Assembly (NCBI RefSeq): GCF_050947875.1
Contig: NC_134571.1
Location: 230,650,024 to 230,714,023 of the forward strand
Source: Dermacentor variabilis
Taxonomy: Eukaryota; Arthropoda; Arachnida; Ixodida; Ixodidae
DNA: 64,000 bases
Direction of reading: 5' to 3'
The notes beneath the pieces are model-generated. The model made no database searches. It was not told where the DNA came from and saw nothing but the letters and a program-made list of their open reading frames with translations. The translations under genes and the position numbers were made by a program. Shown one piece after another: positions 1-11,631 of this stretch; position 1 is the stretch's first letter, and every line of letters begins with the position of its first letter.

Positions 1-822
1 ACCTATTAATGGTGTGCACCTCCTAATCGTGGAGGCTATAAAGCCAGCCATTGGAAGCCAAGCCAACGAAATATCCAATGTGGTCGCCTTGAAGATCAGG
101 TAGTGTGACACGGAACAGGCGATTTAGTCGGGAAAATAAATCTTTAGGGAGTAAATTCACCCAAGAAATCAGTTACACAAATGCATTAGCCATGAGAACC
201 CTGACAGTGCATTTATTGAGTCTGGAATATTCGTCAAGTACAAATTTTTGGAGTAAAAAATCTGTCGGCGACTGTATATGTGTAGCGGGACACAGACGAG
301 GAACTCAGAATGGATAACATGAGCATCGAGTTCTCAGTCAGTGCTCATGTCATCCATTTCTTGTCCCTCGTCTGTGTCGTACGGCAAACATAGTGGAATC
401 TCATTAAACCCTACCTGACGGGGACGCGAAGTATGGGCTAAGTGGAGCTATGGCTTACCAGAGAGTAACAAATATAGACTTAACTTACCTGCGAGTTGAA
501 ATGTGTTTTACAAGAAAACCAAGAAACTTTTGTGTAAATAGGCTGCAACCTTGCCAATAATGAGATGTGGCAGCTTTCCTGCCAATGCCACGTTGGCTGC
601 AAATGCGAACCTTCTTGCGAACTAATTTGCGTATGTTGTAGCGAAAAGGGGTGCGGCTGTCAACCTCTGCTGCACTCAAGAAAAAAGCATGATACTGTGG
701 GGTTCTCACCCGTGCTCTTGAGACGAAGGAACGACAACAGAGTAGTGCAAACAATCACAAGGGCAGTTATTGCACCTTTCATAGACTAATGCCTACTAGC
801 CGAGTTGCTATCCACAAAACAT
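1..822. other. unassigned DNA, no gene recognised
   Basis: I see no coding sequence or element that I can name here apart from the hairpin at 288-381. Open frames on both strands are under 90 codons and low in recognisable motifs. The sequence is mixed-composition and may include degraded TE material. Confidence 0.4.
288..381. repeat. imperfect hairpin, about 40-bp arms
   Basis: The left arm, beginning GACACAGACGAGGAAC and running to ATGAGCAT, is the imperfect reverse complement of the right arm, ATGCTCATGTCATCCATTTC running to CGTCTGTGTC (near 340-380), with a loop of roughly 13 bases. The arms differ at a few positions. A hairpin this long is typical of a TE terminus or a foldback repeat. 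No flanking duplication is evident. Confidence 0.6.
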
Positions 823-1208
823 GCCTGACGTGTACTTGTCTTTATCGGGCGACACGTGTCACTGCTTAACAAATGTTATCGCACAGCGCAGGACGAGCTT
901 GCATGTGTGGGAAGTTTCTGGAATGTTATGGACGCTTCCATCCGCTGTCTGTGACCGAACCTTGTGTAATCTGATCGCATGTGTGCGCGACGCGAATGAT
1001 GTAGAACTTTGTGGAAGGCACGCAGGTCCCAGTGATTACTCTGGAACATTCGACGACGCTTGTATAAAAGCAGACGCGCTTGACCCGCAAATCAGATTTT
1101 CGATGATCACCGACTGTGTTCGCCGCTGTCGCCGTTCTTTGAGTGTAGCCTGTTTTTGAGGGTGCAAGTTCACCCAATAAAACGCTAGCTTCATCACTAC
1201 CACGTGAC
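823..1208 (+). mobile_element. orphan LTR of a Ty3/Gypsy-type retrotransposon
   Basis: The sequence has the order expected of an LTR: GC-mixed U3, a TATA box (1063-1070), a polyadenylation signal AATAAA (1176-1181), then an end at CGTGACA, directly followed by TCTGGTGGAGGTGCT (from about 1209). That last string resembles the post-LTR leader and primer-binding region common in tick Gypsy elements, and a similar one (ATTCGGTGGAGGTTGCTG) follows the LTR remnant at 5739. No gag or pol follows, so this is an LTR plus a short leader stub. The left boundary is approximate. Confidence 0.55.
1063..1070 (+). promoter_or_regulatory. LTR TATA box
   Basis: TATAAAAG lies about 110 bp upstream of the AATAAA signal, the spacing expected for a U3 promoter and R region in an LTR. 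Confidence 0.5.
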
Positions 1209-1529
1209 ATCTGGTGGAGGTGCTTTTTGTTCATGTACCGGACGCCCCCGACAAGCCGTGATCCAAGCCTAGATCATAATTCCAAAGATGACAGCAAAGC
1301 AAATTCAAGCTCTGACAGCGACTCTGTTTTGAGTCTGCTGGGGATGTCCGCAGCTGTTCACTGGCGAGTTTTCTTTACGGCATTGAGCGGTGTGCGCTTA
1401 CCAGCCAGTCTTTTGGCGCGACCTGAGAGCTTGTGGGATTGCCCGCACATCCAGATATCTCCAGAGCGGCCGCGCGGTTCGGTTATCACGCGATAATCAC
1501 GTGCTCGCTTGCGGAGGGTAGCGAGAAGA
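1209..1529. other. retroelement leader stub and unassigned DNA
   Basis: The first bases are the leader that follows the LTR. The remainder to about 1520 shows no retroviral-type gag and no recognisable domain. Confidence 0.35.
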
Positions 1530-2140
1530 GGACATGTTCGCTGCTCCCGCTGCTCTTCATACCTGGCCGCGACGCCGCAACCAGGATACCCCGTTCCCTC
1601 CTTTCCCTTTCTTGGAACCGGGGAGACTCCCTCTCCACCGCTCCGGGAGAAGTGCTATTCCCCCAATGCGTTTTTGTCTTTCGGGTGAGCAGCTTGCAAC
1701 TGGCCGCATGTCAATTCAGTCGCTGAGACAGCCGTACGTCATCCCCTGCAGTGCTCGGGCTTCGTGAGCGACTGACCGCCCCATGGCCCGAATGCGGATC
1801 CACGCTAAATGAGCTGAACCATTAATTAGCCTCTTGTGTGGTTTCCACATTGTGTGGTTTTTCGCCTCAGTTGTGTGGAACACTCTGCCGCTGTGGTTTT
1901 GTTTTGTGTTTGCTGTTGCTCCTTTGTTGGTACATGTAACTATAAGGTGAATAAACGCCTTAAGTCAAGGACTCACCTTGTCCCCCTGGCCTGAACCTGC
2001 CGTGGTCGCAACTCACTGCAAACTAGCACTTTCGCTGCTGCGAAACTGCTAGCGAGCAACTGCCACTCTGGCGGCACGGTACAATCTAGAGAAAAGCCAG
2101 GTGCGCATGCACAAGCTTGAGTAATACCCCCATAAGCTCT
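1530..2140 (+). repeat. LTR-like interspersed repeat, copy R1
   Basis: This segment is matched in inverted orientation by 11632-12275. Shared landmarks, in order: a proline/arginine-coding GC-rich start, a CACATTGTGTGG-type stretch, AACTATAAGGTGAATAAACG with a polyadenylation signal near 1948, a CTGGCCTGAACCTGCC block, and an end near GAGTAATACCCCCATAA. The AATAAA followed by a GC-rich tail suggests a solo LTR, but I cannot see terminal TG/CA or a TSD. Confidence 0.6.
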
Positions 2141-3390
2141 ACTGATTATCTTCAGGGTGCATACTTCATTTGGTCATGACTAGTTGCCATTGGCAGCAAA
2201 GAAACTTCCGCTCACACCAAGAAGGTCACCCGAAGCACATCTCGGCCAAGCACTACGGATAAGCGCAAGACAGTTTACAATGGCGTAGGATTTCATTCTA
2301 CTCTTCCTTCTCTGCATAGGTGATAAAACCAATCTGCAAAAATGCAAACAGATAAGCTTGGATGCATAGTCTTATGGTCGCCCAGCTACACTGAGAGCGA
2401 TCGGTCCTGGAAGAAGTGCACAACTTAGACAAACTGGTGAAGTATGTTCCTTGGACTTCTCGTTGAACCATCCTCAGAAGGTGTCATAAAGGCGGAACTG
2501 CAAAATGTGTCATGAAAACTGCAAAGTTGAACAAAAACCATATGTTTTGCAGAAAAAGTGCGGAGTGCACCTATGCTTCACAAAATCCAGGAACTGCTTC
2601 ACCGCATGGCATGAGCGATGAACTGGTCTTGGTTTCCTTTTTGCATCCAAAGAATGGCAGTGTACTGAGCATTGATTTTTTTCAGGCACTATTCCTGGGT
2701 TATTTATCTTTGAAATGTATATTCTGAACTTCCTCTAATATTAATGTTTTTGTAGATATAATGTTTTCGTATTGTTGTTTCTATCAACTGGCAGCAAAAA
2801 TGGCACTTTCTAGAGTTTTTATGTTTTACCTAATAAATTCTTTTTGTTTGGCAGCGTATGTTTTTGAAAGGAGCATTTCATTATGTGCAATAGGCTATTC
2901 TGCAAAGTGTGCTGGAATATTATTTGTAGTCGTAAATAATTTTTTCCGAGACCTAAAAAAAAAGACCATTTTCTCTCGATAACGAAAGAGTTAACGAGGT
3001 TCCACTTTAGACGTAAACATGCTAATCCACCAACTCACTAATACTTGCTGTGTTGATTCAATATGCTTTAGCTATGTATTCAGCACCAGAGAACTACAGG
3101 TGGCACGCATGCTGTGTTAGTAAATTATTTCAATGTAGCGGTAATTTTATCTTGACACCGAAATAACAGATGTGTGTTGGTGCTAAGAACACATGCATAT
3201 GCTGCTTAGTTTAAAATCTGTGTGAGCCCTTTGCTCTGAATTCATGCAAAACTCTCTAGAGTGACTGGTGTAATGGCTGCCCATTATAGAATGAGAGCTA
3301 TAAATACAGACGGTTAGTGATGAATTGCGACGCAATGTTGGGACAAAGTTTCTCACTTCATTTAAACACTTTATTTGTACGCTTCACTAG
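2141..3390. other. unassigned AT-rich DNA with a possible Tigger right end
   Basis: No gene is recognised. Near 2975-3010 the sequence CGATAACGAAAGAGTTAACG followed by AGGTTCCACTTTA resembles the right terminus of pogo/Tigger elements elsewhere in the window (for example 20375-20404), but the final CTG is not conserved. The stretch 3010-3390 shows nothing I can name. Confidence 0.3.
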
Positions 3391-3392
3391 TA

Positions 3393-3560
3393 CAGTCCAA
3401 ACTCGCGATAACGAAATCCTGCGACTACGAAATTCTCGTGACAACGAAACATTTTCGTATTCCCAGTGAACGCCCATAGGATTCAACCTATTTCATACCT
3501 CTCAACCACGAAATGTCTCTGTACTGCAGTCCCGCATTAACGAAATTTGCCGAAACGTAA
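3393..3560 (+). mobile_element. left terminus of a Tigger-type element
   Basis: A TA dinucleotide (3391-3392) is followed by CAGTCCAAACTCGCGATAAC, close to the terminal repeat of the Tigger at 26623 (CAGTCAAATCCCACGATAAC). Repeated ACGAAAT motifs follow, which are typical subterminal repeats of this group. No transposase is recognisable downstream and I cannot place the right end with confidence. Confidence 0.5.
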
Positions 3561-5678
3561 CCCTGCATATTACTACCTGGCGCAAAACCAGCAGGCTTCA
3601 AAATGTGCTCAAGTGGGATTGCATTGCACTAAAATTACATAAAATACCACCACATTACACAGGAAGAGGCGCCGGAACCAACCAAGTGTCAGAAGCGATC
3701 GCGTGTGCTGGAAACACACCATGGCCGCTATCTTGTTTGTTGATCGCCTGTTTGAAGCGGCACACGTTGCTATTGACATGTGACGACGATTTTAGCACAC
3801 GTAGTGCAGTGCGTAATGCAAGTCTCGGCGAGGAAAATGCAGCAATAACAAGGAAATCCGCTCCCCACCAATGCGGAATTGTTCGAGGTGCTTGAGATGA
3901 TGATAGTTGCAGCATGGAGTACCACGCAAAGGCCACCGGGATTGAGCGATCATCCGGGAATACGCATCCCTTGCGTCAAGAACGCTATTTTGGTGCCACT
4001 CAACAGGCATTGCATGCGGATTCGGTGCTGGACGTAGATTTGCGCAAAAAGACCATAATCTCAACAGGCTGCCTTCGGGTATTGGGGGCGAGGAGTTACG
4101 GAGTCGCCATCCGTCGGAAGCGCCTCCCTTGCTTAGTATGAGGGATCACGCGGCGGTCCTCATAGGTTTTGTGTTTTGCTTCCGGCGCTCAATAAAACAC
4201 CACGCGACAGCCCTCCTGTAGATTTATGTAGGTACTCTTAAAACGAAGGAAGTTTTTGACTGTCGATATAATCCTGAACAAACTGAAAGCACAGAATCGT
4301 TTACAGACGCCATCTCTTTACCAAATACGTACAGTGAACGCCACTACGCACGGTCGCCGTGATGCGAGTCTCCCGAACCGGCTTCTTGCGTGAAAGGTAG
4401 GCAAAGACTGAGAATAAGCTATGTGAAATATGTTCTTATAGTGGGCTGTCTGTATAACCAAATGGGGCATAGCAGAGTGAAGCTTCAATGCAGCGATCGC
4501 ACGGGTTCGCAGCGACCGACTGCAAACCTGCATGCATGTCGTGCACAATGTTTTGCTTTCGCTGTGAGCGCGTTTTCGCACCGTGCCGCGAGCTTGAGGC
4601 CGCAGCATGTGAGCATTTGACAGCATATTAGCAACCATTGTTGCGTGGACGGTATGAGAACTGTTCAAAGATAATTTTGTTATAGAGACTTCGACGCCTA
4701 CGGCGACTGTGATGTGCCGTCGTGACGATTCAATCTTTTTTTCTCTTCTAAATTCTTGGACAGTTCAATATTATTGTTCAAGTCGTGTCGCACTGTATGT
4801 TTATCGGTATTTTCAGCGTGCGATTTCCCTCTGCTTCATTTTCGTAAGCCATTGCATTTTTTCTTAACACAAAAATGACCATATGCCATCCCTTTTTTAA
4901 TGTGCGTCTTAACGCTCCCTTTCCGTTCCAGTGAACTTGCCAGTATCTAGCATCAATAGGTTCATAGACAAAATCATCATGACATCAGCCGGGCAATGGG
5001 CGCGGGCAAGCATCTCGGTATGCGTTTTCTGCTACTCACCGAACATCACAGTCCCAGCGCTGTAGCAGAAATCTTCCTTGCGTCTGTGCTTGCTGCATAC
5101 GGGAGTTGTAGACGATGGCTGTCTGCCAGTTCAAAGTTTCGCGAATGAAGCTTCACACAGCTCCTTGTCCTGAGGCTAAGTGTGAATAAAGCTGGCACCG
5201 GGCTCCGTTGCATACATCCAGCACTGTAGCACCAAGCAGTAGCCTACCATGCTGCACGCCTCCAAAGGCAGCCACCCAACCTACTACAGTACTTTCAAAT
5301 GTTGTCAAGGAGACACCCAAGGCGGTAAAAAGCCTCACCACTTAATCAGAACTGCAATGCAGGTGGGACTTTAAACGTTCATTTTCAGCTTGCTTCGGTG
5401 CTTCCGAAGCAGCCGACGCGGCCGCTGTGTCCGCGTCATCCCTCATGCCACGTCACGCCGACGATGGCGCCAGCTGTTCCAGTGGTGGAGCTCGCCCCCA
5501 AGACAGGATAAGATTGTGCTCGGCACCTGACGCGTTGGCACCTACGTGAGACAGAGTGCACTGGAGAAATGCTGCTGCTGTAATGAAGCAGACGCACCCC
5601 TGTGTATGTGCCGTCTCAAGACGAAGACGAAGGGCCATGCCGTGATCACGAGCGAGCCCCGTGCTACGGACAGCCCTT
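3561..5678. other. unassigned DNA
   Basis: No ORF here has a recognisable domain. An AATAAAAC string at about 4191 in a short GC-rich context could be an LTR polyadenylation signal, and 5400-5678 may be the upstream part of the Gypsy LTR whose end is at 5735. Both are guesses. A 62-codon minus-strand frame at 5153-5341 has no motif I know. Confidence 0.3.
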
Positions 5679-5735
5679 GCAGTGCCTTGATTTACCTAGC
5701 GTTCCGCAACGTTGTGAACGACAAGAAACCTCGTA
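5679..5735 (+). repeat. 5' LTR terminal fragment
   Basis: This 57-bp segment matches 10313-10369 with only a few substitutions. A leader with GGTGGAGGTT follows it at about 5742, the position of a primer-binding site. Confidence 0.6.
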
Positions 5736-5817
5736 GCATTCGGTGGAGGTTGCTGAGATCCTTCGCCTAGTCCTGGAGCTCCACACTCGAACCTTGCCAA
5801 CAAGGTCACCCTGCACT

Positions 5818-6905
5818 ATGCCTGACCCCGCCACCTCGTTGCCTGCACCACCGGCTGCCACTGTCATCTGCGCCGGTGTCCCCCGTCAATGCAACCCACA
5901 CATTTTCAGTGGGACCGCCGAACACGACGTAGAAGACTAGCTGTCATCGTACGAACGTGTAAGTGCCAATAACAAATGGGATGACCAGTCTAAGCTGACG
6001 TACGTGCCTTTCTGCCTAGCCGACCTAGCCAAACTTTGGTTCTTCAACCACGAATCAGACTTTACAAGCTGGTCCCCATTTAAGACTTTTTGCTGAAGTG
6101 TTCGATCACTCAGCTGCGCGTAAGCTACGTGCTGAATAGCGTCTACGCCAGCACGCACAGCAGCCTGGAGAGACATTCCCCAGCTACATCGAGGATGTTC
6201 TCGATTTGTGCAAGCGGGTAAATCCCAGCAAGTCAGAGGATGACAAGATCAAACACATCCTCAAGGGCATCGAGGATGGCGCATTCCAGATGTTGCTGGC
6301 CAAAAGCCCAACCAGCGTATCAGTCCTCATTAACCTCTGCCAGAGCTTTGACGAGCTGCGCCGGCAACGTTCCATCGTCCGCCAGAACATTCAGCTCGCC
6401 GATTCCGTCTCGAGCATCGTGGTTTCTACCGAAATAACCAACTCGACCCTCTCGCAGCATATTAAAGATTTTATTCGTGAAGAGGTGGCCAAGCAGCTCT
6501 CGCTGCTGCCTCACAGCGACGCACGTACGGAAACTTTGCCTTCAACGCTGCAGCAAGCCATCCGAACTCAAATACCCAAAGCACTTCCTGCAGTTCCTAC
6601 AATACCCTCACCAAATCCTATGAGTGTGCTGCCGGCCCATACCAACTTTGCCACTCACCCTATGTCGCTGCCGCTCAGTTATGCAGCCGTGGTTGCACGG
6701 CCACCTGCGCGGACAGTTTGCTGTTCATCGCACATGCCTCCCCCCGGCTTCATTTCCAGTTGCCTGACCGTTACCATAATTTTTTCGTCCCACCGAGACG
6801 TGGCGCACTTAAGACAACCGGCCTGTCTGCTTCACCTGCGGCATTGCTGGCCATATGGCGCACTTCTGTCGCCACCGCGCCCCAAGTGCGCATACCAGCT
6901 TTGAC
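5818..6905 (+). pseudogene. gag: Gypsy gag remnant with CCHC zinc knuckle
   Basis: Gag forms the retroelement particle and binds its RNA. An ATG at 5818 opens a frame that meets a stop near 5938. Homologous sequence continues in shifted frames to the long frame at 6206-6904, which has the capsid-like region and a proline-rich tail. A nucleocapsid knuckle, CFTCGIAGHMAHFC (CX2CX4HX4C), is readable at about 6830-6880 in a different frame from the upstream part, so at least one frameshift separates capsid and nucleocapsid. The reading frames are broken, so no full Gag can be made. Confidence 0.75.
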
Positions 6906-7138
6906 ACGCCCAGCTATGCATCACAATACGCCGCCACGCCTCCATTTTCACCGCCTCGTCTCGACACTGATCGCCGGTCGGAAACTCGGCGTTCCCCTTC
7001 TCCTCGTCGGCGTTCAATATCGCCCCTGCATCGTCGAGTTCCCACTGAAGAGGGAAACTGACCGCTGCAGTTCCTGAGTCAAGAACTGCAAATACATCGA
7101 CGTTCTCAAGACCTCAATCTTTGCCGCAAAATGTTATT

Positions 7139-7330
7139 ACTGTTTTTGTAGGAGGAGTACCCGCAGTGGCACTGGTCGATACCGGAGCTGCCGTTTCCGT
7201 CATTCACGAGAGCCTTTGCCGCAACCTATGAAAATGACTACAGCTTGCTCTGGCCTGGTGCTCGCCACTGCCAGCGCGCAGTGAATTCACCTTTCAGCTG
7301 TATGCATGGCCCGTGTCGTCATCAACGACG
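7139..7330 (+). pseudogene. Gypsy aspartic protease remnant
   Basis: The frame reads ALVDTGAAVSVI around 7168-7203, the catalytic D-T-G motif of retropepsins with its usual hydrophobic flank. Retropepsins cleave the Gag-Pol polyprotein. In-frame stops follow within about 40 bp (7230-7240), before the flap and second half, so the enzyme is dead. A second-half-like motif (LILGWDFL) is readable in the next frame near 7380-7403. Confidence 0.65.
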
Positions 7331-9094
7331 TTCTGTACATAATCGAGTGTTTCGTGCTACCATCGTGCTCTCACGACCTCATCCTTGGTTGGGATTTCCT
7401 GTGTCATGCTGTCATTGACTGTTCACGTGCAGAAGTGTCGCTTTTACCACTGTGTGAATCACTGCCGACCAGTTCTCCTCACCTTGCCGACAAACTCACT
7501 GTGGACGCCGACACCACCATACCTCCTGAGTCGTCGATGGCTGTTGTCTTGTCGTCTGATGCCGCATCTGGCGCCACTGTAGTGTTCACGCCGCCCAATG
7601 TGTTTGCTCAACGCAAGGGCATTGTTCTTCCGTTTGCCGTGCTTACTGTAACATCTGGGTCAACCGTGATGCTGGTCACCAACTACTGCCAGTACCCGAT
7701 CAGCCTACTGCGTGGAGAGACCGTAGGATACTTCCAGGCGGTCGACTACGTCGACAACCTCGATGTTCCTACCGACTCCCTCCGTCATGTTGACGCCATC
7801 GCTTCGGCCTCCGGCTCATCACCTTCACTGTGTTTTGACAACGCCATCGACCCTGCTCTTTCCCCACCTCATCGCCGCCAACTTCTCGCTCTCCTTCACA
7901 AGTTTGTCTCTTCTTTCGACTGTCATCAGATGTCACTAGACCGTGCCACCGATGTTTCTCACACCATCGAAACCGGTTCCCACTCCCCATTGAGACAGCG
8001 CCCGTATCGTGTCTGCGCCGAAGAGCGCCGAATAATCACGGAGCAAGTGGACGACATGCTCAAATGTAGAGTCATCTGTCCCTCTCAAGAGTCCTTGGTC
8101 TTCACCTGTCGTATTGGTGAGAAAAAAAGATGGCTCCATTCACTTTTGTGTCAACTACAGACACCTAAACAAGATAATGAGAAAAGACGTTTATCCACTC
8201 CCTCGAATCGATGACGCTCTCGACTGTCTACAAGGCGCAGAATACTTCAGTTCCTTGGATCTGCGCTCAGGGTACTGGCAAGTTCCAATGGCCGAGCCTG
8301 ACCGTCCGAAAACCACATTCGTTACACCCGATGGCCTCTACGAGTTTAACGTCATGCCCTTCGGGTTGTGCAATGCGCCTGCTACTTTTGAGCGTATGAT
8401 CGACACCACCCTTCGCGGCCGTAAATGGAAGACCTGTTTATGTTACATAGACGATATTGTCGTCTTCTCAACCGATTTTCCGACACACATCGCTCGCCAG
8501 CATGACATTCTGACCTGTCTCGCATCTGCCGGCCTACAGCTTAACCTCAAGAAGTGCCGTTTTGCTGCAAGCAAGCTAACCATATTGGGTCACGTTATCT
8601 CAAAAGACGGCGTCCTCCCGGACCCAGTCAAGCTCCGCGCCGTTGCAGACTTCCCAACGCCCACGTCCATCAAAACCCTCATAAGTTTTATTGGCTTATG
8701 TTCCTATTTTCGTCGCTTCGTACGCAATTTCGCATCCATCATGGCGCCTTTGACAAGTTTACTTTCCGCCAGTAACGGTATAGCAGCGTGGTCACCTGAA
8801 TGTGATGCAGCGTTTCAGCAGTTGCGCCACTTTTTGACATCACCACCAATTCTTCGCCACTACTACTCTGATGCTCCCACGGAAGTCCATACTGATGCTA
8901 GCGGAGTTGGCCTTGGCGTGGTCTTAGCACAACCGAAAGCTGGCTATGATGAATACGTCGTCGCTTATGCGAGCTGTACTCTAAAGAAAGCAGAATTAAA
9001 TTACTGTCACAGAAAAGGAGTGCCTAGCGATCATCTGCGCACTAAGCAAGTTTCGCCCATACCTTTACGGCCGTTCTTTCGCCGTTGTTACTGA
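7306..9094 (+). pseudogene. pol: Gypsy reverse transcriptase and RNase H start (pol)
   Basis: This copies the element's RNA into DNA. Two overlapping frames, 7306-8214 and 8114-9094, join at a frameshift near 8120-8130. The first carries the connector after the protease and the RT N-terminus. The second carries the RT core: [14 protein letters not shown], the [11 protein letters not shown] motif with its catalytic Asp, the LPFGL-like [12 protein letters not shown] motif, and the YIDD active site at 8444-8455. It then enters RNase H with [16 protein letters not shown] second frameshift near 9000 disrupts RNase H, which resumes as [11 protein letters not shown] near 9087. Both catalytic Asp of YIDD are intact although the polyprotein is not. 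Confidence 0.85.
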
Positions 9095-9122
9095 CCACCA
9101 TGCCCTTTGTTGGCTTTCTTCT

Positions 9123-10312
9123 TTGAAAGACCTGTCTGGACGCTTGGGACGTTGGGCGCTTCGCTTGCAAGAGTACGACATCCGCGTCATGTACCGCTCC
9201 GGTCGCAAGCACTCCGACGCTGATGCGCTCTCTCGCTCCCCACTGACGCCTGATTTGGCGTCGTTGTCAGCTTCCTCGTCCACCCTGTCACCGTTCACCA
9301 TCACTGACAAGCTCACAGAGCAGCGCAAGGACCCAACCCTTGCAATGTTACTTGACTGCCTTGCCGCTCCGTCTGATGTTCCTTCGACACGAGCACTGTG
9401 TCGCCAAGCAACCCACTTTTCTGTGCGAGAGAACATTCTATATTGCCACAACTAAATGCCCGACTAACGCAAATGGCTCCTCGCTATACCTCGTCATATG
9501 CGCTCTGACGTATGCGCATCTTTTCACGCTGATCCTCAAAGCGCTCAGGCCGGCGTCCTCAAAACTTACACAAGGTTGCGTCAGCGCTATTATTGGAGAA
9601 GCATGTACAACTTTGTGCAAAAGTAGATTCAGCCTTGCACTACATGCCAACAAGGCAAGACACCTACTCAGCGTTTCACAGGACCGTTGCAGCCGCTACC
9701 ATGCCCGTCTCGTCCGCTCGACTGCGTCGGCATCGACCTCTACGGCCTGTTTCCATGCAGCGGGTGGGGAAATCGGTGGATTATTGTTGGCGTAGATCAC
9801 CTTACTAGCTACGCTCAGAGAGCAGCTCTGCTAGCAGCGACCGCCCGTGACGTTGGTTTTTTCATCCTTCGAAATTTTGTTCTACGCCACGGTGCTCCCT
9901 GAGAATTACTGAGTGATAGAGGCTGTGTCTTCCTATCGGAGGGCATCCAAGCCCTCCTCGCTGAGTGCAGGATAATGCATCGCAAATTGACCGCCTACCA
10001 TCCCCAAACCAACGGTCTGACCGAGCACTTTAATCGCAAACTTGGCGACATGTTGCAGACGTATATTTCATCCGACCACTTCAACTGGGACACCGTACTC
10101 CCCTTTGTTACATTCGTGCACAACACCGCGGCGCAAGCGCCCACCGGCTTTTCCCCCTTTTCTCTTGTGTATGGCTGTGAACCTTCATGCCCTTTGGACA
10201 CCATACTACTGTACCAACCTGGTGCTACAGAGTATACTCCGCTTTCCGAAGTAGCCAAATATGCTGAAGATTGCCATCAGCTGGCACGTGCCAGCTGCAC
10301 GTGCCAGCACGT
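9123..10312 (+). pseudogene. Gypsy RNase H end and integrase remnant
   Basis: Integrase inserts the cDNA into the host genome. The frame at 9123-9455 covers the end of RNase H and the linker. The zinc-binding N-terminal region is shredded across frames near 9560-9660. The catalytic core is readable: first Asp in VGVDHLTSYAQ (about 9793), second in LLSDRGCVF (about 9911), Glu in NGLTEHFNRK (about 10020). A stop just before the second Asp (near 9901, TGA) separates the core into two pieces. The C-terminal domain ends abruptly at the 57-bp LTR fragment. Confidence 0.8.
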
Positions 10313-10369
10313 GCAGTGCTTTGATTTACCTAGCGTTCCACAACGTTGTGAACGACAATAAACCTCGTC
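10313..10369 (+). repeat. 3' LTR terminal fragment
   Basis: This is the direct-repeat partner of 5679-5735. It contains AATAAA within CGACAATAAACCTC, which fits a retained polyadenylation signal that the 5' copy (AAGAAA) has lost. Confidence 0.6.
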
Positions 10370-10530
10370 CCACTGCCCTGTTGCTCTGCATCTGGTGCCA
10401 AGTTACGCAAAATCTCGCAGAAGTGATCGTACCTTTGAAAGCAATTGACCAAGAATATTGCTCCCCAGCAGTGCTGCCACTGCTGATCGACACATGCGGA
10501 GCACCTTGCACTGTTGGCAATGCAGTTCTA

Positions 10531-11575
10531 CAGCCACCGACCGATAAATCGGACACCGATAATCCGGACCCCTTCGCAGCACCACCAATGACCCCATATA
10601 TTTAATGTGTAAAGACGACCAATGTTCCAGACAGCCGCCAGCTCTATATTCGATTATCCGCACTCCGTCCGTGGCTGTAGCGTACGCCAACTCTGCCACC
10701 ATTATCTCCACTGGTAACCTCGACGAGTCATCAAATATGGCCTCAGTGATTGCATGCTAGATGGTAATCTTCGAAGCCTTGCCTTGGTCGCCGCTCTACG
10801 CCTCCAAGATTTAACTGCAACTGCCAATCTTGGAGGCTTTGCCTGAATTGTGAGATCACATCAACATCATGATCATCACATCCCTTTTTGGCACTCCCTG
10901 CGCAGGGCCCGCTGTCGCCATCCTGTTTGTTGAGCTTGCCTTGTGCACAGCATTCTGTTTAGTTTGCGTTCCAGACAGTGCTCTACTGGCTCCAACAACT
11001 CTTTCTTGTGAAGTCGTGGCCCCGCAGACCAACTCGAAATGAGTCTCAGGTCACAGTCCAAATGAGTCCCACGCCGCAACTGAAGAGGCTGAACTGCCGC
11101 CTACCACAAAGAGCTAAAATGCGGACATCATTGATGACCTGCTGGGCTGCGGTGTGCCGATTCCTGCCACTGTTAGATGTGTAGACTTTGCAGACGTCAA
11201 CAGCGCAATTTCGGCGTGTGCCGAACTGAACAATGACGAAATAATTGAGCAAATTCTCCTAACGTCAAACAATGACTCTGACTCGGGATGATGATGTGCC
11301 GTGTGCTCTGGAACCTTCCACATGAGGATCTGACTCAAACCTTTGCAGTCCTTGCATCGGCGTACATCAAAACTCACAACTGGCAGAAATACAGGCAGAC
11401 TTGGTTGCACGTAAGCAGAAGTGCGTGCAGCAACGCATCGACCACTCGTTCCATGCACAGGTGCCTTAAACCATAAATAAAGTTATATTTTTTGGATACA
11501 TTCATTTTTTCGGACATTTGATAGTTCGGACTTCTTCACGTACCCCGTGGAGTCCGAATTATCAGTCGTTGACTG
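10531..11575 (+). mobile_element. internally deleted Tigger/pogo element (Tigger-F)
   Basis: The left end after a TA reads CAGCCACCGACCGATAAATC. The right end, read on the other strand, is CAGTCAACGACTGATAATTC, so the termini are imperfect inverted repeats over about 30 bp. The frame around 11110-11290 encodes ADIIDDLLGCGVPIPATV then an acidic stretch ending in DSDSG, the kind of C-terminal tail found on Tigger transposases. The DNA-binding and DDE regions are missing. The target TA is clear on the left; on the right CTG is followed by TTTA. Confidence 0.6.
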
Positions 11576-11631
11576 TTTATCCTCACAAACTTAAGTAGGC
11601 TAACGAAATTTTAACAGTAAAGTTTATAGGG

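Larger units (their letters stand above)
5679..10369 (+). mobile_element. degenerate Ty3/Gypsy LTR retrotransposon
   Basis: The gene order is gag (with CCHC knuckle), aspartic protease, reverse transcriptase, RNase H, integrase, which defines Ty3/Gypsy. The element is bounded by a 57-bp direct repeat (5679-5735 and 10313-10369) ending CGACAAxAAACCTCGT, which I read as the 3' ends of its two LTRs; the upstream parts of the LTRs are missing or unrecognisable. At the 3' side, coding sequence for the integrase runs directly into the repeat, so the integrase C-terminus and most of the 3' LTR appear deleted. Several frameshifts and stops break gag-pol. I see no envelope-like gene. Confidence 0.85.

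Noticed and set aside
4150..4220. LTR end at an AATAAAAC motif
   Set aside because: No TATA box at suitable spacing, no second copy and no primer-binding-like sequence follow.
5153..5341. 62-codon minus-strand frame as a gene
   Set aside because: No motif, no splice context, no homologue I recognise.
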